Source: CAZDXV01 sp964648705
GTDB taxonomy: Bacteria; Patescibacteriota; Minisyncoccia; Minisyncoccales; GWA2-38-27
Reading direction: 5' to 3'
DNA length: 47,272 bases
Assembly: GCA_964648705.1 (NCBI GenBank)
Contig: CAZYOI010000001.1
Span: 1 to 47,272, forward strand
Shown: in pieces, positions 7,036-16,094 of the stretch
Numbering within the stretch: the first letter of the stretch is position 1
How the letters are laid out: the number at the start of each line of letters is the position of its first letter
Notes under the pieces: model-generated
Databases searched by the model: none
What the model was told of the DNA's origin: nothing
Seen by the model: the letters and a program-made list of their open reading frames with translations, nothing else
Made by a program: the position numbers and the translations under genes

Positions 7036-7041
7036 TATAAT
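7033..7041 (+). promoter_or_regulatory. Extended -10 promoter overlapping a stop codon
   Basis: TGA (stop of the PHP gene, 7033-7035) is immediately followed by TATAAT (7036-7041), giving the extended -10 string TGATATAAT. A weak TTGGAC lies at 7011-7016. The next ATG is 8 nt beyond the -10 box, so the message would be leaderless. Confidence 0.65.
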
Positions 7042-7049
7042 TTAAATAT

Positions 7050-7496
7050 ATGCTTTCAAATTCCCAAAAAGGAATCACCCTGTACCTTGTCATAGTAATT
7101 CTGGCTGTGGTTTTAGCTGTTGCCGTGGGCTTGAGCACTATCTTAATAAGCCAGATTAAGATGATAACAGGAATGGGAAACTCTGTAAAAGCCCTTTATG
7201 CCGCAGATACGGGAATAGAGAGGGTCTTAAAGGTTATTCTTGCGGACGAAGATCAGCCCGAACAGCAATATCCGGAAACCGAGCTGGACAATGGGGCAAA
7301 GTATGAAGTTAATGTTTTTTGCTGCTACCCAGATGATCCCGACTGTGTTTGGTCAGCTGCAGCTACGCCTGAATGTCCTTTTAATTCGGCTTACTGGGAT
7401 GAAGACTGCGAGGCTACAGAATACTGTGTCCGTTCTGTGGGAAGTTATGAAGAAGTCAAAAGAGCTATTGAGGTTGAAGTTTATCCTCTAGATTAA
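7050..7496 (+). CDS. Pilin-like / PilX-type minor pilin protein
   Basis: The 148-aa product has a short basic leader ending KG, followed by a hydrophobic helix ITLYLVIVILAVVLAVAVG and then SVKALYAADTGIERVL, the layout of PilX-like type IV pilus minor pilins (typical SL..A.aG.e.a). The Glu at mature position 5 of major pilins is absent. The globular part contains six cysteines (FCC, PDC, PEC, DEDC, EYC), suggesting disulfides outside the membrane, and ends with a strand typical of these proteins (RSVGSYEEVKRAIEVEV). No other pilus gene is in the window. Confidence 0.65.
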   Translation: MLSNSQKGITLYLVIVILAVVLAVAVGLSTILISQIKMITGMGNSVKALYAADTGIERVLKVILADEDQPEQQYPETELDNGAKYEVNVFCCYPDDPDCVWSAAATPECPFNSAYWDEDCEATEYCVRSVGSYEEVKRAIEVEVYPLD

Positions 7497-7497
7497 T

Positions 7498-9534
7498 ATG
7501 ACAAAAGAAAAGGCCCGCCAGAGGATAGAGAAGCTGAAGAAGGTTATTAACCGCCACCGCTATCTCTATCATGTTTTAGACAGGCAGGAAATATCAGATG
7601 AAGCTCTTGATTCTCTGAAAAAAGAGCTTTTTGATTTAGAGTGGGAGTTTCCCGATTTGATAACTCCGGACTCTCCCACCCAGAGAATAGGAGGGGAGCC
7701 CTTGGAGAAGTTCAACAAAGTAAAGCATAAAACGCCTATGCTTTCTTTTAATGATGCTTTTTTAAAAGAAGATATGGAGGATTGGCTGAAAAGAGCCGAA
7801 GACCTTTTAAGCGAAAAGGAGAAATCAAGAATTGACTTTTACTGCGAGCTGAAAATAGACGGCCTGGCCATAGAGCTTGTATTTAAAGACAATCTCTTTA
7901 AGACAGGCTCTACCAGAGGAGACGGGAAAACAGGAGAGGATATTACCCGGAATCTAAAGACAGTAGAAGCTATTCCCTTGAGATTGAGAGAAAAAGAAAA
8001 GGTTCTGAAAACCCTTAAAAAAGAGAAAGCGAGAGAAGAGATTTTAAAGAAGATAAAGAACTTTAAGGGTTCTCTGACAATAAGAGGAGAAGTTTTCATT
8101 TCCAAGAAGGAATTCCGGAGAATAAACAAAAAAAGAGAGGTTCCTTACGCTAATCCCAGAAACCTTGCTGCGGGCTCTGTCAGGCAGCTGGATCCTGAAA
8201 TTGCCGCTAAGAGAAAGCTTGACTCTTTCGCTTATGAGCTGATTACCGACCTGGGCCAGAAAACCCATCAGGAAAAGCACCGGATCTTAAGGGCTTTGGG
8301 CTTTAAAGTGAATCCTAACAATAGATACTGCAAGAGTCTTAAGGAGGTTTTTGAGTTTCATAAAAGATGGAAAGAAAAAAGAGACAGGCTTCCCTATGAG
8401 ATAGACGGGATTGTAGTCATTATTAATTCTAACAGAGCATATGAGAAGCTGGGGGCTGTAGGGAAGGCCCCCAGAGGAGCTGTCGCCTTCAAGTTTCCGG
8501 GCAGAGAGGCTACTACCAAGGTGGAGGATATAAAGGTGCAGGTGGGGAGAACAGGAGCTCTGACGCCGGTAGCCGTTTTAAAGCCCGTTGAGGTGGGAGG
8601 GGTGACTATTTCCAGAGCCACTCTTCACAACGAAGACGAGATTGAAAGACTGGGAGTCAGGATAGGGGACACTGTTATTGTGGGCAGGGCCGGAGACGTT
8701 ATACCGGAAATAGTAAAGGTCTTAAAGGATTTAAGGACAGGCAGAGAAAAGAAATTCAAGATGCCTTCTAAATGCCCTTTTTGCGGAGGGAAGGTCAAGA
8801 AAGCGGATGCTGTCCACTACTGCGCCAACCCCAATTGCTTTGCCAGAGAAAGGAAGCAGTTCTATCATTTTGTCTCCAAGCCGGCTTTTAACATCGAAGG
8901 CCTCGGCCCCCAGATAATAGACCAATTAATAGAAGAAAGCCTTGTTTCAGATCCCGCAGACCTCTTTGAGCTGGAAGAAGGAGACCTTCTTCCCTTGGAA
9001 AGATTCGCTCAAAAGTCAGCCGGCAATCTGGTTCAATCAATCCGGAAAAGCAAAGAAATTCCTCTTGCCCGCTTTATCTTCGCTTTGGGCATAAAGCACA
9101 TAGGAGAGGAAACGGCTCAGGATCTGGCCTTTCATTTCGGATCTTTGAAAAACCTTAAAAAGGCCTCTCGCCGGGATTTAGAGGAAATAGAGGATATAGG
9201 GCCTGCGGCAGCAGAATCTCTTAAAGAGTGGTTCTCTTCCAAAAAGAACAGAAATCTCCTTAAAAAGCTTGAAAAGGCCGGCCTAAAACTAAAAAGCGCA
9301 AAGAGAGGAACCAAGCTGAAAGGGAAGAAGTTTGTTTTAACGGGCTCTTTGGATTCTTTGACCCGAGAGGAAGCCAAAAAGAAGATAAGATCTTTGGGAG
9401 GGGAGGCAATAAGCTCTGTATCCAAAGAAACCGACTATCTGGTAGCAGGGAAAGATCCCGGCTCTAAATACCGGAAAGCAAAAGAGCTTAAGGTTGATAT
9501 TATAAAAGAAGAGGAGTTTTTGAAAATGCTATGA
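7498..9534 (+). CDS. ligA: NAD-dependent DNA ligase
   Basis: The 678-aa protein seals nicks using NAD+. Domains in order: Ia (NAD-binding, residues 1-65), adenylation domain with catalytic Lys119 in CELKIDG, OB fold with GRTGALTPVAVLKPV, a four-cysteine zinc finger (CPFCGG...CANPNCFAR near 422-447), helix-hairpin-helix repeats (IEGLGPQIIDQL, IGEETAQDL, IEDIGPAAAESL) and a C-terminal BRCT domain (LKGKKFVLTGSLDSLTREEA). Length is that of the full family. It starts 1 bp after the pilin-like gene and its TGA overlaps the next start (ATGA). Confidence 0.97.
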   Translation: MTKEKARQRIEKLKKVINRHRYLYHVLDRQEISDEALDSLKKELFDLEWEFPDLITPDSPTQRIGGEPLEKFNKVKHKTPMLSFNDAFLKEDMEDWLKRAEDLLSEKEKSRIDFYCELKIDGLAIELVFKDNLFKTGSTRGDGKTGEDITRNLKTVEAIPLRLREKEKVLKTLKKEKAREEILKKIKNFKGSLTIRGEVFISKKEFRRINKKREVPYANPRNLAAGSVRQLDPEIAAKRKLDSFAYELITDLGQKTHQEKHRILRALGFKVNPNNRYCKSLKEVFEFHKRWKEKRDRLPYEIDGIVVIINSNRAYEKLGAVGKAPRGAVAFKFPGREATTKVEDIKVQVGRTGALTPVAVLKPVEVGGVTISRATLHNEDEIERLGVRIGDTVIVGRAGDVIPEIVKVLKDLRTGREKKFKMPSKCPFCGGKVKKADAVHYCANPNCFARERKQFYHFVSKPAFNIEGLGPQIIDQLIEESLVSDPADLFELEEGDLLPLERFAQKSAGNLVQSIRKSKEIPLARFIFALGIKHIGEETAQDLAFHFGSLKNLKKASRRDLEEIEDIGPAAAESLKEWFSSKKNRNLLKKLEKAGLKLKSAKRGTKLKGKKFVLTGSLDSLTREEAKKKIRSLGGEAISSVSKETDYLVAGKDPGSKYRKAKELKVDIIKEEEFLKML

Positions 9535-11615
9535 ATTATCAAGGGATCCTTTTAAAGCTGGTGAAAGCGGGACTCTTCCTTGTCCTGCTAACCCCCTTGG
9601 TTATGGGTCCCTGGGGGCTTACTCTCTCTGCCTATCCCAAAGCTGTTTTCTTCCGTTCTTTAATAGAGATAGTTTTTATTCTCTATCTTTTCCTTCTTTT
9701 TTTTGACAGAAAATACTTTCCCAGGATTTCTCTTTTGAGCTGGCTTTTTTTGCTCTTTATAGCTTCTCTTTTAATTACGGGCCTTGCCGGCTTTAACTTT
9801 TACCGCAGCTTTTTCGGGGATTTGGAGAGAGCGGAGGGGATATTGCTCCACCTCCATTTTCTGGCCTTCTTTTTAATGCTCTCAGGCCTATTTACCAGAA
9901 AGGAGGAGTGGTTTAAGCTTTTTAAGGTTATGGCCGGGGTTTCCGGAATATCAAGCTTTATAGCCCTGCTTCAGAGGCTGGATGTCTGGCATTTTTACGG
10001 GGTAAGCCTGCCGGGAAGGGTCTCGGGCACTCTTTCTAACCCTGACTTTTTCGGCCCCTACATTGTCCTTTCTATCTTTCTGACTCTTTTTGTTTTTTTA
10101 ATAGAAAAAGAAAAAGATATGAAGTTCGTCTGGACGGCTCTGATATTTCTCCATTCTTTCACCCTCATTCTTTCCAGAACCAGAGGGGCCTGGGTTGCTT
10201 TGGCTCTGGCTCTGCTCTTCTGCTTTTTCCTTTGGTTTTTCAAGTATTCCGGCTCTCAGAGAAAGAAAACGGCCTTCTTGGTTTTGGCTTTGAGCTTTAT
10301 TCTTCTTATTCTGGTTGTCAACAAGGATAATATTGAGAACGGCCTCTTAAAGAGGGCTTTAAGCGTTTTTGAGCTTTCTTTCGGCTCCCGGGGGGATGTC
10401 TGGGAGATATCCCTTGAGGCCTTCAAGGAAAACCCTCTTTTAGGCTGGGGCCCTGAATCTTTCTCTTATGTTTTCTACAAATACTTTAAGGCGGACTATT
10501 TCTCTGAAATTCCGGAAGGAATGTATTTTGACTACGCCCACAACAAGGTATTCAACCTCTTGGTGAGCTCGGGCCTTTTGGGCCTTTTCTCCTGGCTTGC
10601 TCTTTTGGGAGGAGCTTTCTATCTTCTCTTTAAAAAAGTCCTTTTAGAGAAAAAACTGGTTTTAATCCTCTCTGTTTTCCTTGCCGCCTATTTTTTCCAG
10701 TCCCTGACCGTTTTTGACACTATTTCAATCTATCTGCTTTTATTCTCGGTTCTGGCCTTTATTAATGTTTTAGCAGGAAAAGCGGTAGCTCCGAGGAAAG
10801 AATGGGTGGCAGCTCTTGGCATTCCTCTCCTTGTTCTCTCCCTTTTCTCTTTGTATTTTGTTAATTTAAAGCCGACTCTGGCCGCCTCCGCTTTCCCTTC
10901 TAATATAGAGTACGAGCAAAAAGACCCTTCTAGGGCCGTCTCAGAGTACAGCAGGGCCTCAGAAGGCAATATCTACAAAGACGACCTGAAGTTTATTACC
11001 GTAGAAAGAGGCCTTCTTCTGCTGGAAAAAGGAAAGAGAGAAGAAGAAATAGTAAAAACCATTTACCGGGCAAAAGATTCCCTCGAAAGTCTGGCAGCCG
11101 AACCCGAGAGAAGGCCTGTTGACACTTTGGAGTATCTGGCCAGAACCTATCAATGGAATTATCTTTTTTTCAAGAATAAAGAAGACCTCCTAAAAATGGA
11201 AGAGACAGCGATAAAAGGAATGGAGTTTAACGATGAGAGGCCTGAGTTTCACGGCTTAATGGCGGAATTAAAGCTCATTCAGGGAAGAGAAGAAGAAGCC
11301 AAAGAGCTTTTCCGGAAGAGAGCTTCCCTTTTTCCTTTGGAGAAGAGGAATTATTACAGAGATCTGGGAGCGGCCTTTGTCAGAATGGGAGAGAGGGAAA
11401 AAGCTTCTCAGTATTTTAAAAAGGCGGTAGAAAGGATAAAAGAGCCCAGAACAAAAGAGATCAGCTTTATAGAAAGCGTAGCTGTTCTTTTCTGCAGGGA
11501 TTTGAAGGATTTGGAAAGCTGCAAAGAGGTTTATCAGAAGCTAAAAGACCTTTTCCCCGAGAGGAAGGAAACCCTTGAAAAGCATCTTCAATTTTTAATT
11601 GAAAAGTATTTTTAG
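9531..11615 (+). CDS. O-antigen ligase-like membrane protein with TPR repeats (second copy)
   Basis: The 694-aa protein has about twelve hydrophobic helices in residues 1-450, with the ligase-loop motif GWGPESFSYVF near residue 305 preceded by FGSRGDVWEISLEAFKENPLL and followed by YAHNKVFNLL, features of the Wzy_C domain. Residues ~480-694 contain TPR-like helices (DERPEFHGLMAELKLIQGREEEA; REKASQYFKKAVERI). Architecture matches the protein at 34-2319 but sequences differ clearly, so they are paralogs, not a recent duplication. It overlaps ligA by 4 bp and is followed with no gap by RodA. Confidence 0.75.
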   Translation: MNYQGILLKLVKAGLFLVLLTPLVMGPWGLTLSAYPKAVFFRSLIEIVFILYLFLLFFDRKYFPRISLLSWLFLLFIASLLITGLAGFNFYRSFFGDLERAEGILLHLHFLAFFLMLSGLFTRKEEWFKLFKVMAGVSGISSFIALLQRLDVWHFYGVSLPGRVSGTLSNPDFFGPYIVLSIFLTLFVFLIEKEKDMKFVWTALIFLHSFTLILSRTRGAWVALALALLFCFFLWFFKYSGSQRKKTAFLVLALSFILLILVVNKDNIENGLLKRALSVFELSFGSRGDVWEISLEAFKENPLLGWGPESFSYVFYKYFKADYFSEIPEGMYFDYAHNKVFNLLVSSGLLGLFSWLALLGGAFYLLFKKVLLEKKLVLILSVFLAAYFFQSLTVFDTISIYLLLFSVLAFINVLAGKAVAPRKEWVAALGIPLLVLSLFSLYFVNLKPTLAASAFPSNIEYEQKDPSRAVSEYSRASEGNIYKDDLKFITVERGLLLLEKGKREEEIVKTIYRAKDSLESLAAEPERRPVDTLEYLARTYQWNYLFFKNKEDLLKMEETAIKGMEFNDERPEFHGLMAELKLIQGREEEAKELFRKRASLFPLEKRNYYRDLGAAFVRMGEREKASQYFKKAVERIKEPRTKEISFIESVAVLFCRDLKDLESCKEVYQKLKDLFPERKETLEKHLQFLIEKYF

Positions 11616-12677
11616 ATGTTTTCTCTTTTAAGGAAAATTGATTGGATTCTGACATCTTCGGTTCTTTTACTGGCTTCTGCCGGCCTCTTTTCCATTTACA
11701 GCACAGAAGGGTTTTTTGAATTTGAGAAACAGGCGGTCTTTTTGGGCATAGGCCTTGTCCTTATGTTCCTTCTGGCTTTTTTAGACTGGAGGGCCCTTCA
11801 GAGCAACTCCTATTTGATTTTAGCCCTTTATTTTTTCTCTCTTCTTGCTTTAGCCGGCCTTTTTCTTCTGGCTCCGGTTACCAGGGGAGTGAGAGGATGG
11901 TACAAGCTCGGCTTTATATCCCTAGATCCTGTTTCTCTGGCTAAGCTGGTTCTGATAATCCTTCTGGCAAAGTACTTTTCCAAAAGGCATGTTGAAATGT
12001 ACGGCTTAAAGCATATTATTCTCTCCGGAATTTATCTTCTTTTTCCCGTTCTTTTGATTTTCTTTCAGCCCGATCTTGGCTCTGCCTTAATAATAATAGG
12101 GCTCTGGCTGAGCATTCTGGTTGTCTCCGGCATAAGATTGAGAGAGTTTTTAATACTTTCTCTCTGCGGCCTTATTATTCTTCTGCTCGGCTGGTTTTTC
12201 TTTCTGGAGGATTACCAGAAAGCAAGAATAATCAGCTTTCTTTCCCCCGAGGCGGATCCCGAGGGAGCGGGCTGGAGCCAGAGGCAGTCCAAGATTGCCA
12301 TAGGGTCCGGCGGACTTTTCGGCAAAGAGGGCTCTCAGGCGAAATACGGCTTTCTGCCGGAGCCTCATACGGACTTTATCTTTGCCGCCATAGCGGAGCA
12401 GTTCGGCTTGGCGGGAGCAGCCGGGCTTTTTATCGTCTTTTTTATTCTCATTTGGCGCATAATTAAAGCCGCTCTCAAAGCTCCCGGAAACTTTCCCCGG
12501 CTTTTTGCCACCGGTCTTGCTTCGGTTATTATCCTGCAGGTCTTTATTCATATGGGGATGAATCTCGGCATTCTGCCGGTAATAGGCATTTCTCTTCCTT
12601 TTGTCAGCTACGGAGGTTCGGAGCTGATATCTCTTTTTGCCTCTTTGGGCATTGTCCAGAGCTTCAGGGTCCAGTAG
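11616..12677 (+). CDS. rodA: RodA/FtsW-family peptidoglycan glycosyltransferase
   Basis: The 353-aa polytopic protein belongs to the SEDS family that polymerises lipid II. Visible landmarks are LLSAGLFSIYS-like start, the WYKLGFISLDPVSLAKLVLI segment, the FQPDLGSALII loop with its conserved Asp, the extracellular SQAKYGFLPEPHTDFIFAAIAEQ motif and the C-terminal PFVSYGGSELI. The missing extra cytoplasmic regions make RodA slightly more likely than FtsW, but the two are not easily told apart. Its penicillin-binding partner is not in the window. It begins directly after the upstream stop codon. Confidence 0.85.
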   Translation: MFSLLRKIDWILTSSVLLLASAGLFSIYSTEGFFEFEKQAVFLGIGLVLMFLLAFLDWRALQSNSYLILALYFFSLLALAGLFLLAPVTRGVRGWYKLGFISLDPVSLAKLVLIILLAKYFSKRHVEMYGLKHIILSGIYLLFPVLLIFFQPDLGSALIIIGLWLSILVVSGIRLREFLILSLCGLIILLLGWFFFLEDYQKARIISFLSPEADPEGAGWSQRQSKIAIGSGGLFGKEGSQAKYGFLPEPHTDFIFAAIAEQFGLAGAAGLFIVFFILIWRIIKAALKAPGNFPRLFATGLASVIILQVFIHMGMNLGILPVIGISLPFVSYGGSELISLFASLGIVQSFRVQ

Positions 12678-12741
12678 TTTTCCACAGGGGGGTTGTCTTC
12701 TTTCTGTATATATGATATATTGACAGTTAGAGAATTTGGCC

Positions 12742-12769
12742 TTGACAAATTTTCTAAAATGAATAAAAT
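12742..12769 (+). promoter_or_regulatory. Promoter of the rpoBC operon
   Basis: TTGACA 12742-12747, 16-nt spacer, TAAAAT 12764-12769. Predicted start near 12776, giving an unusually long leader of about 140 nt before rpoB in a genome where most leaders are nearly absent. A second TTGACA at 12720-12725 has no matching -10. Confidence 0.7.
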
Positions 12770-12801
12770 CAATAATTAGTTGCTTTTCGGAATCATTTCT
12801 G

Positions 12802-12831
12802 GAGATATTTGGTTTTAAATATCTCTCTTTT
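12802..12831 (+). promoter_or_regulatory. Terminator-like hairpin in the rpoB leader
   Basis: GAGATATTT (12802-12810) pairs perfectly with AAATATCTC (12817-12825), loop GGTTTT, followed by TCTTTT. It is AU-rich, so it would be a weak terminator or attenuator. It lies between the promoter at 12742 and rpoB. Confidence 0.45.
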
Positions 12832-12914
12832 ATGTATAACTACAGCCCCTTTTCTTAAACTTGAGCTTTTAGTTAAAGCAAACCCTTTAAGACGGGGAAC
12901 TTTTTGTATCCACA

Positions 12915-15900
12915 ATGCCTAAGGTTAAAAACTTTTCCAAATCCAAGGTTTCTCTAAACAGGCCCTATCTCCTTGCCCTTCAGAAAAAAAGCTGGCAGTG
13001 GTTTTGGGACAAAGGCCTGAAAGATCTTTTCTCTGAGGTTTTTCCTATCAAGGACCATACCGGAGAGGAGTTTGAGCTTTGGTTTACAGACTACAAGCTT
13101 TCAGAGCCCAAAAGAAAGAACGACATAGAGGCCAAGGAGAACAACGAGTCTTTTGAGGCTTCATTGAAAGTCAAGGTTAAGCTGGCAAACCTCAAAACAA
13201 AAGAGGTCAAAGAGCAGGAGATTTATCTGGCGGACTTTCCCCTTATGACAGAAAGGGGGACTTTTATTATAAACGGGGTGGAAAGGGCGGCCATAGCCCA
13301 GCTTATCCGCTCTCCCGGATCTTTCTTTACTTCAAGAACGGTTAAGGGAAAAGAGAGATTCGGAGCTAAGATAATACCCAACAGAGGAGCCTGGCTGGAG
13401 TTTGAGACAGATGCCTCGGGCTTTATCGGGGTAAAGGTGGACAGAAAGAGAAAAGTTTCCGCCACCACTCTTTTAAAGGCCCTGGGCGGCTGGACAGAGG
13501 AGGAAATCAAGAAGAAGTTCAAGGATTTGATAAAAGGAAGCGAAATAGACTATATCGAGAAGACCCTGGAAAAAGATGAAACTAAAAACCAAGGGGAGGC
13601 CTTAGTGGAGATTTACAAGAGATTGAGGCCCGGGGACATGGTTACTCCTGATACGGCAAAAGAGCTTATTGAAAATACCTTCTTTAATTTTGAGAGATAC
13701 GACCTTTCGGAGGTCGGAAGATGGAGAATGGGAAAGCGCCTTCCCGAGCTGGCTCCCGAAAAAGAAGAGATTGAGCCGGAAGACAGAGTTTTAAGAGCAG
13801 AGGATGTTTTGGCTGTCATGAGGGAAATTGTCAGGTTAAACAACGATCCCGAGGGAAAGCCCGACCAGATAGACCATTTGGGAAACAGGAGGATAAGAAC
13901 GGTGGCTGAGCTCTTGCAGAACAGATTGAGAGTGGGCCTGATGAGGGCTGAAAGAATCATTAAAGACAGAATGTCCACTCTGGATCCTCATACGATGACT
14001 CCCAACCAGCTGGTCAATCCGAGGCCGGTTATGGCTGTGATAAAAGAGTTTTACACTTCTTCTCAATTGTGCCAGTTTATGGACAACGAGAATCCTTTAG
14101 CAGAACTGGAGCACAAGAGAAGGCTTTCTGCCACAGGGCCGGGAGGCCTGACCAGAGAAAGGGCCGGTTTCGAGGTGAGAGACGTCCAGCCCTCCCATTA
14201 CGGAAGGATCTGTCCTATTCAGACCCCGGAAGGACCCAATATCGGGCTGGTCAACCATCTGGCTTCTTTTGCCTCTGTGAACAAGTACGGCTTTCTGGAA
14301 ACTCCCTACTACAAAGTTAAAAAAGGGAAAGTGACCTCTGAAATAGAGTTTTTAAACGCTTTTGAGGAAGAGAAATTCAACATCGCTCACGGAGGAGTTT
14401 CTATAGATAAGAACGGCAGAATAGAGGCCTATATCCCTCCGGATAAAGTGGAAGCCAGGATTAAAGGGGAGCCCGGAATGGTTCCTGTGGACAAAATAGA
14501 CTATATTGATGTTTCCACAGAACAGTGCTTTTCTGTGGCAACCTCTTTGATTCCTTTTCTGCAGAACGATGACGCCAACAGAGCTTTAATGGGCTCTAAT
14601 ATGCAGAGACAGGCGGTGCCTCTGGTCCATCCCGAAGCTCCTCTGGTGGGAACGGGTATGGAAAAGACAGTGGCTAAGGATTCAGGCCAGGCTGTTTTTG
14701 CAGATGAAGGAGGAACTGTTGCCGCTGTTGACGCCGGTCATATAGAGCTGAAGAGCAAAAAGGGAAGAACCAGGAACTATGAACTGAATGCCTTTATGAG
14801 AACCAACCAGTACACCTGTTTTCATCAGAGACCTGCTGTAAAGAAAGGGCAGAAAGTGGCCAAGGGGGATCTTCTGGCAGACGGCGGGGCTATTGACGGG
14901 GGAAGGCTGGCTTTGGGCCAGAATGTTCTGGCCGCTTTTCTTTCTTGGCAGGGCTCAAACTTTGAAGACGCCATTATCATATCGGAGAGACTGGTCAAAG
15001 AGGACTATTTTTCCTCTATTCATATAGAGAACTTTACTTGCGATATCAGGAACACCAAGCTTGGGCCTGAAATCACTACTTCGGACATCCCCAATGTTTC
15101 GGAGGAGAAGCTTAAAGATCTGGATGAGGAAGGCATTGTCAGGATTGGAGCCGAAGTAGGTCCTAACGATATTCTGGTGGGGAAAATATCTCCCAAGGGC
15201 GAGGCCGGATTGACAGCCGAAGAGAGGCTTTTGAGGGCTATTTTCGGCGAGAAGGCGAGAGATGTAAAAGACAGCTCTCTGACCATGGAGCACGGCAAAA
15301 GGGGAAGAGTGGTTGGAGTGAAGATATTCTCCAGAGAGCAGGGCCATAAACTGGAGCCTGGCATTATTAAAAGGGTGGAGGTTCAGGTGGCCCAGACGAG
15401 AAAAATCCAGGCAGGAGACAAGCTGGCCGGCCGCCACGGAAACAAAGGCGTTATCTCCAGGGTGGTACCCGAGGAGGAGATGCCCTTTTTGGAAGACGGC
15501 ACCCCGGTAGATATTATTCTGAATCCTTTGGGAGTCGCCTCCAGAATGAACATAGGCCAGATTTTGGAAACCCATCTCGGCATGGCGGCTCATAAATTAA
15601 ATTATCTGGCAGAGTCCCCCTCTATGGCCGGAGCCAGAGAGGAGGATATAAAGGAAGAGCTTAAAAAAGCCGGTTTTTCGGAAGACGGCCAATTCACCCT
15701 CTATGACGGAAGAACAGGTTTTCCTTTCCCGGAGAAGATTACTGTCGGCTATATGTATATTCTAAAGCTTGTCCATATGGTGGAAGACAAGATTCATATG
15801 AGGTCAATCGGCCCTTATTCTTTGATTACCCAGCAGCCTTTGGGGGGGAAAGCCCAGTTTGGAGGCCAGAGATTCGGAGAAATGGAGGTCTGGGCCCTGG

Positions 15901-16094
15901 AAGGTTACGGAGCGGCCCATAGCCTTCAGGAAGTGCTTACTATTAAGTCAGACGACGTTATAGGAAGAGCAAAAGCATATGAATCCATTCTTAGAGGGGA
16001 AAATGTTAGAAATCCAAATGTTCCCGCTTCTTTCAACCTTTTAGTTTCGGAGCTTAAATCTCTGGGACTGGGAGTGGAAATTAAAAAAATATGA
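12915..16094 (+). CDS. rpoB: RNA polymerase beta subunit
   Basis: The 1059-aa protein is one of the two large catalytic subunits. The rifampicin-pocket region is recognisable (LCQFMDNENPLAELEHKRR then SATGPGGLTRERAG) with the equivalents of E. coli Gln513, Asp516, His526 and Ser531 present; the position of Leu533 is Thr here. Further landmarks are the PIQTPEGPNIGLVNHLA motif, GRHGNKGVIS with the active-site lysines, and the C-terminal FGGQRFGEMEVWALEGYGAA clamp anchor. It is shorter than the ~1340 residues of E. coli because lineage-specific insertions are absent. Its end overlaps the rpoC start (ATGA). Confidence 0.97.
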   Translation: MPKVKNFSKSKVSLNRPYLLALQKKSWQWFWDKGLKDLFSEVFPIKDHTGEEFELWFTDYKLSEPKRKNDIEAKENNESFEASLKVKVKLANLKTKEVKEQEIYLADFPLMTERGTFIINGVERAAIAQLIRSPGSFFTSRTVKGKERFGAKIIPNRGAWLEFETDASGFIGVKVDRKRKVSATTLLKALGGWTEEEIKKKFKDLIKGSEIDYIEKTLEKDETKNQGEALVEIYKRLRPGDMVTPDTAKELIENTFFNFERYDLSEVGRWRMGKRLPELAPEKEEIEPEDRVLRAEDVLAVMREIVRLNNDPEGKPDQIDHLGNRRIRTVAELLQNRLRVGLMRAERIIKDRMSTLDPHTMTPNQLVNPRPVMAVIKEFYTSSQLCQFMDNENPLAELEHKRRLSATGPGGLTRERAGFEVRDVQPSHYGRICPIQTPEGPNIGLVNHLASFASVNKYGFLETPYYKVKKGKVTSEIEFLNAFEEEKFNIAHGGVSIDKNGRIEAYIPPDKVEARIKGEPGMVPVDKIDYIDVSTEQCFSVATSLIPFLQNDDANRALMGSNMQRQAVPLVHPEAPLVGTGMEKTVAKDSGQAVFADEGGTVAAVDAGHIELKSKKGRTRNYELNAFMRTNQYTCFHQRPAVKKGQKVAKGDLLADGGAIDGGRLALGQNVLAAFLSWQGSNFEDAIIISERLVKEDYFSSIHIENFTCDIRNTKLGPEITTSDIPNVSEEKLKDLDEEGIVRIGAEVGPNDILVGKISPKGEAGLTAEERLLRAIFGEKARDVKDSSLTMEHGKRGRVVGVKIFSREQGHKLEPGIIKRVEVQVAQTRKIQAGDKLAGRHGNKGVISRVVPEEEMPFLEDGTPVDIILNPLGVASRMNIGQILETHLGMAAHKLNYLAESPSMAGAREEDIKEELKKAGFSEDGQFTLYDGRTGFPFPEKITVGYMYILKLVHMVEDKIHMRSIGPYSLITQQPLGGKAQFGGQRFGEMEVWALEGYGAAHSLQEVLTIKSDDVIGRAKAYESILRGENVRNPNVPASFNLLVSELKSLGLGVEIKKI

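Noticed and set aside
12832..12858. Eight-codon ORF in the rpoB leader as a gene
   Set aside because: No ribosome-binding site and too short to judge; mentioned only as part of the leader.
12676..12914. DnaA boxes flanking the rpoB leader (TTTTCCACA near 12678, GTATCCACA near 12906)
   Set aside because: Each has one mismatch to the consensus, they are 230 bp apart, and no cluster or AT-rich unwinding region with dnaA/dnaN is nearby.
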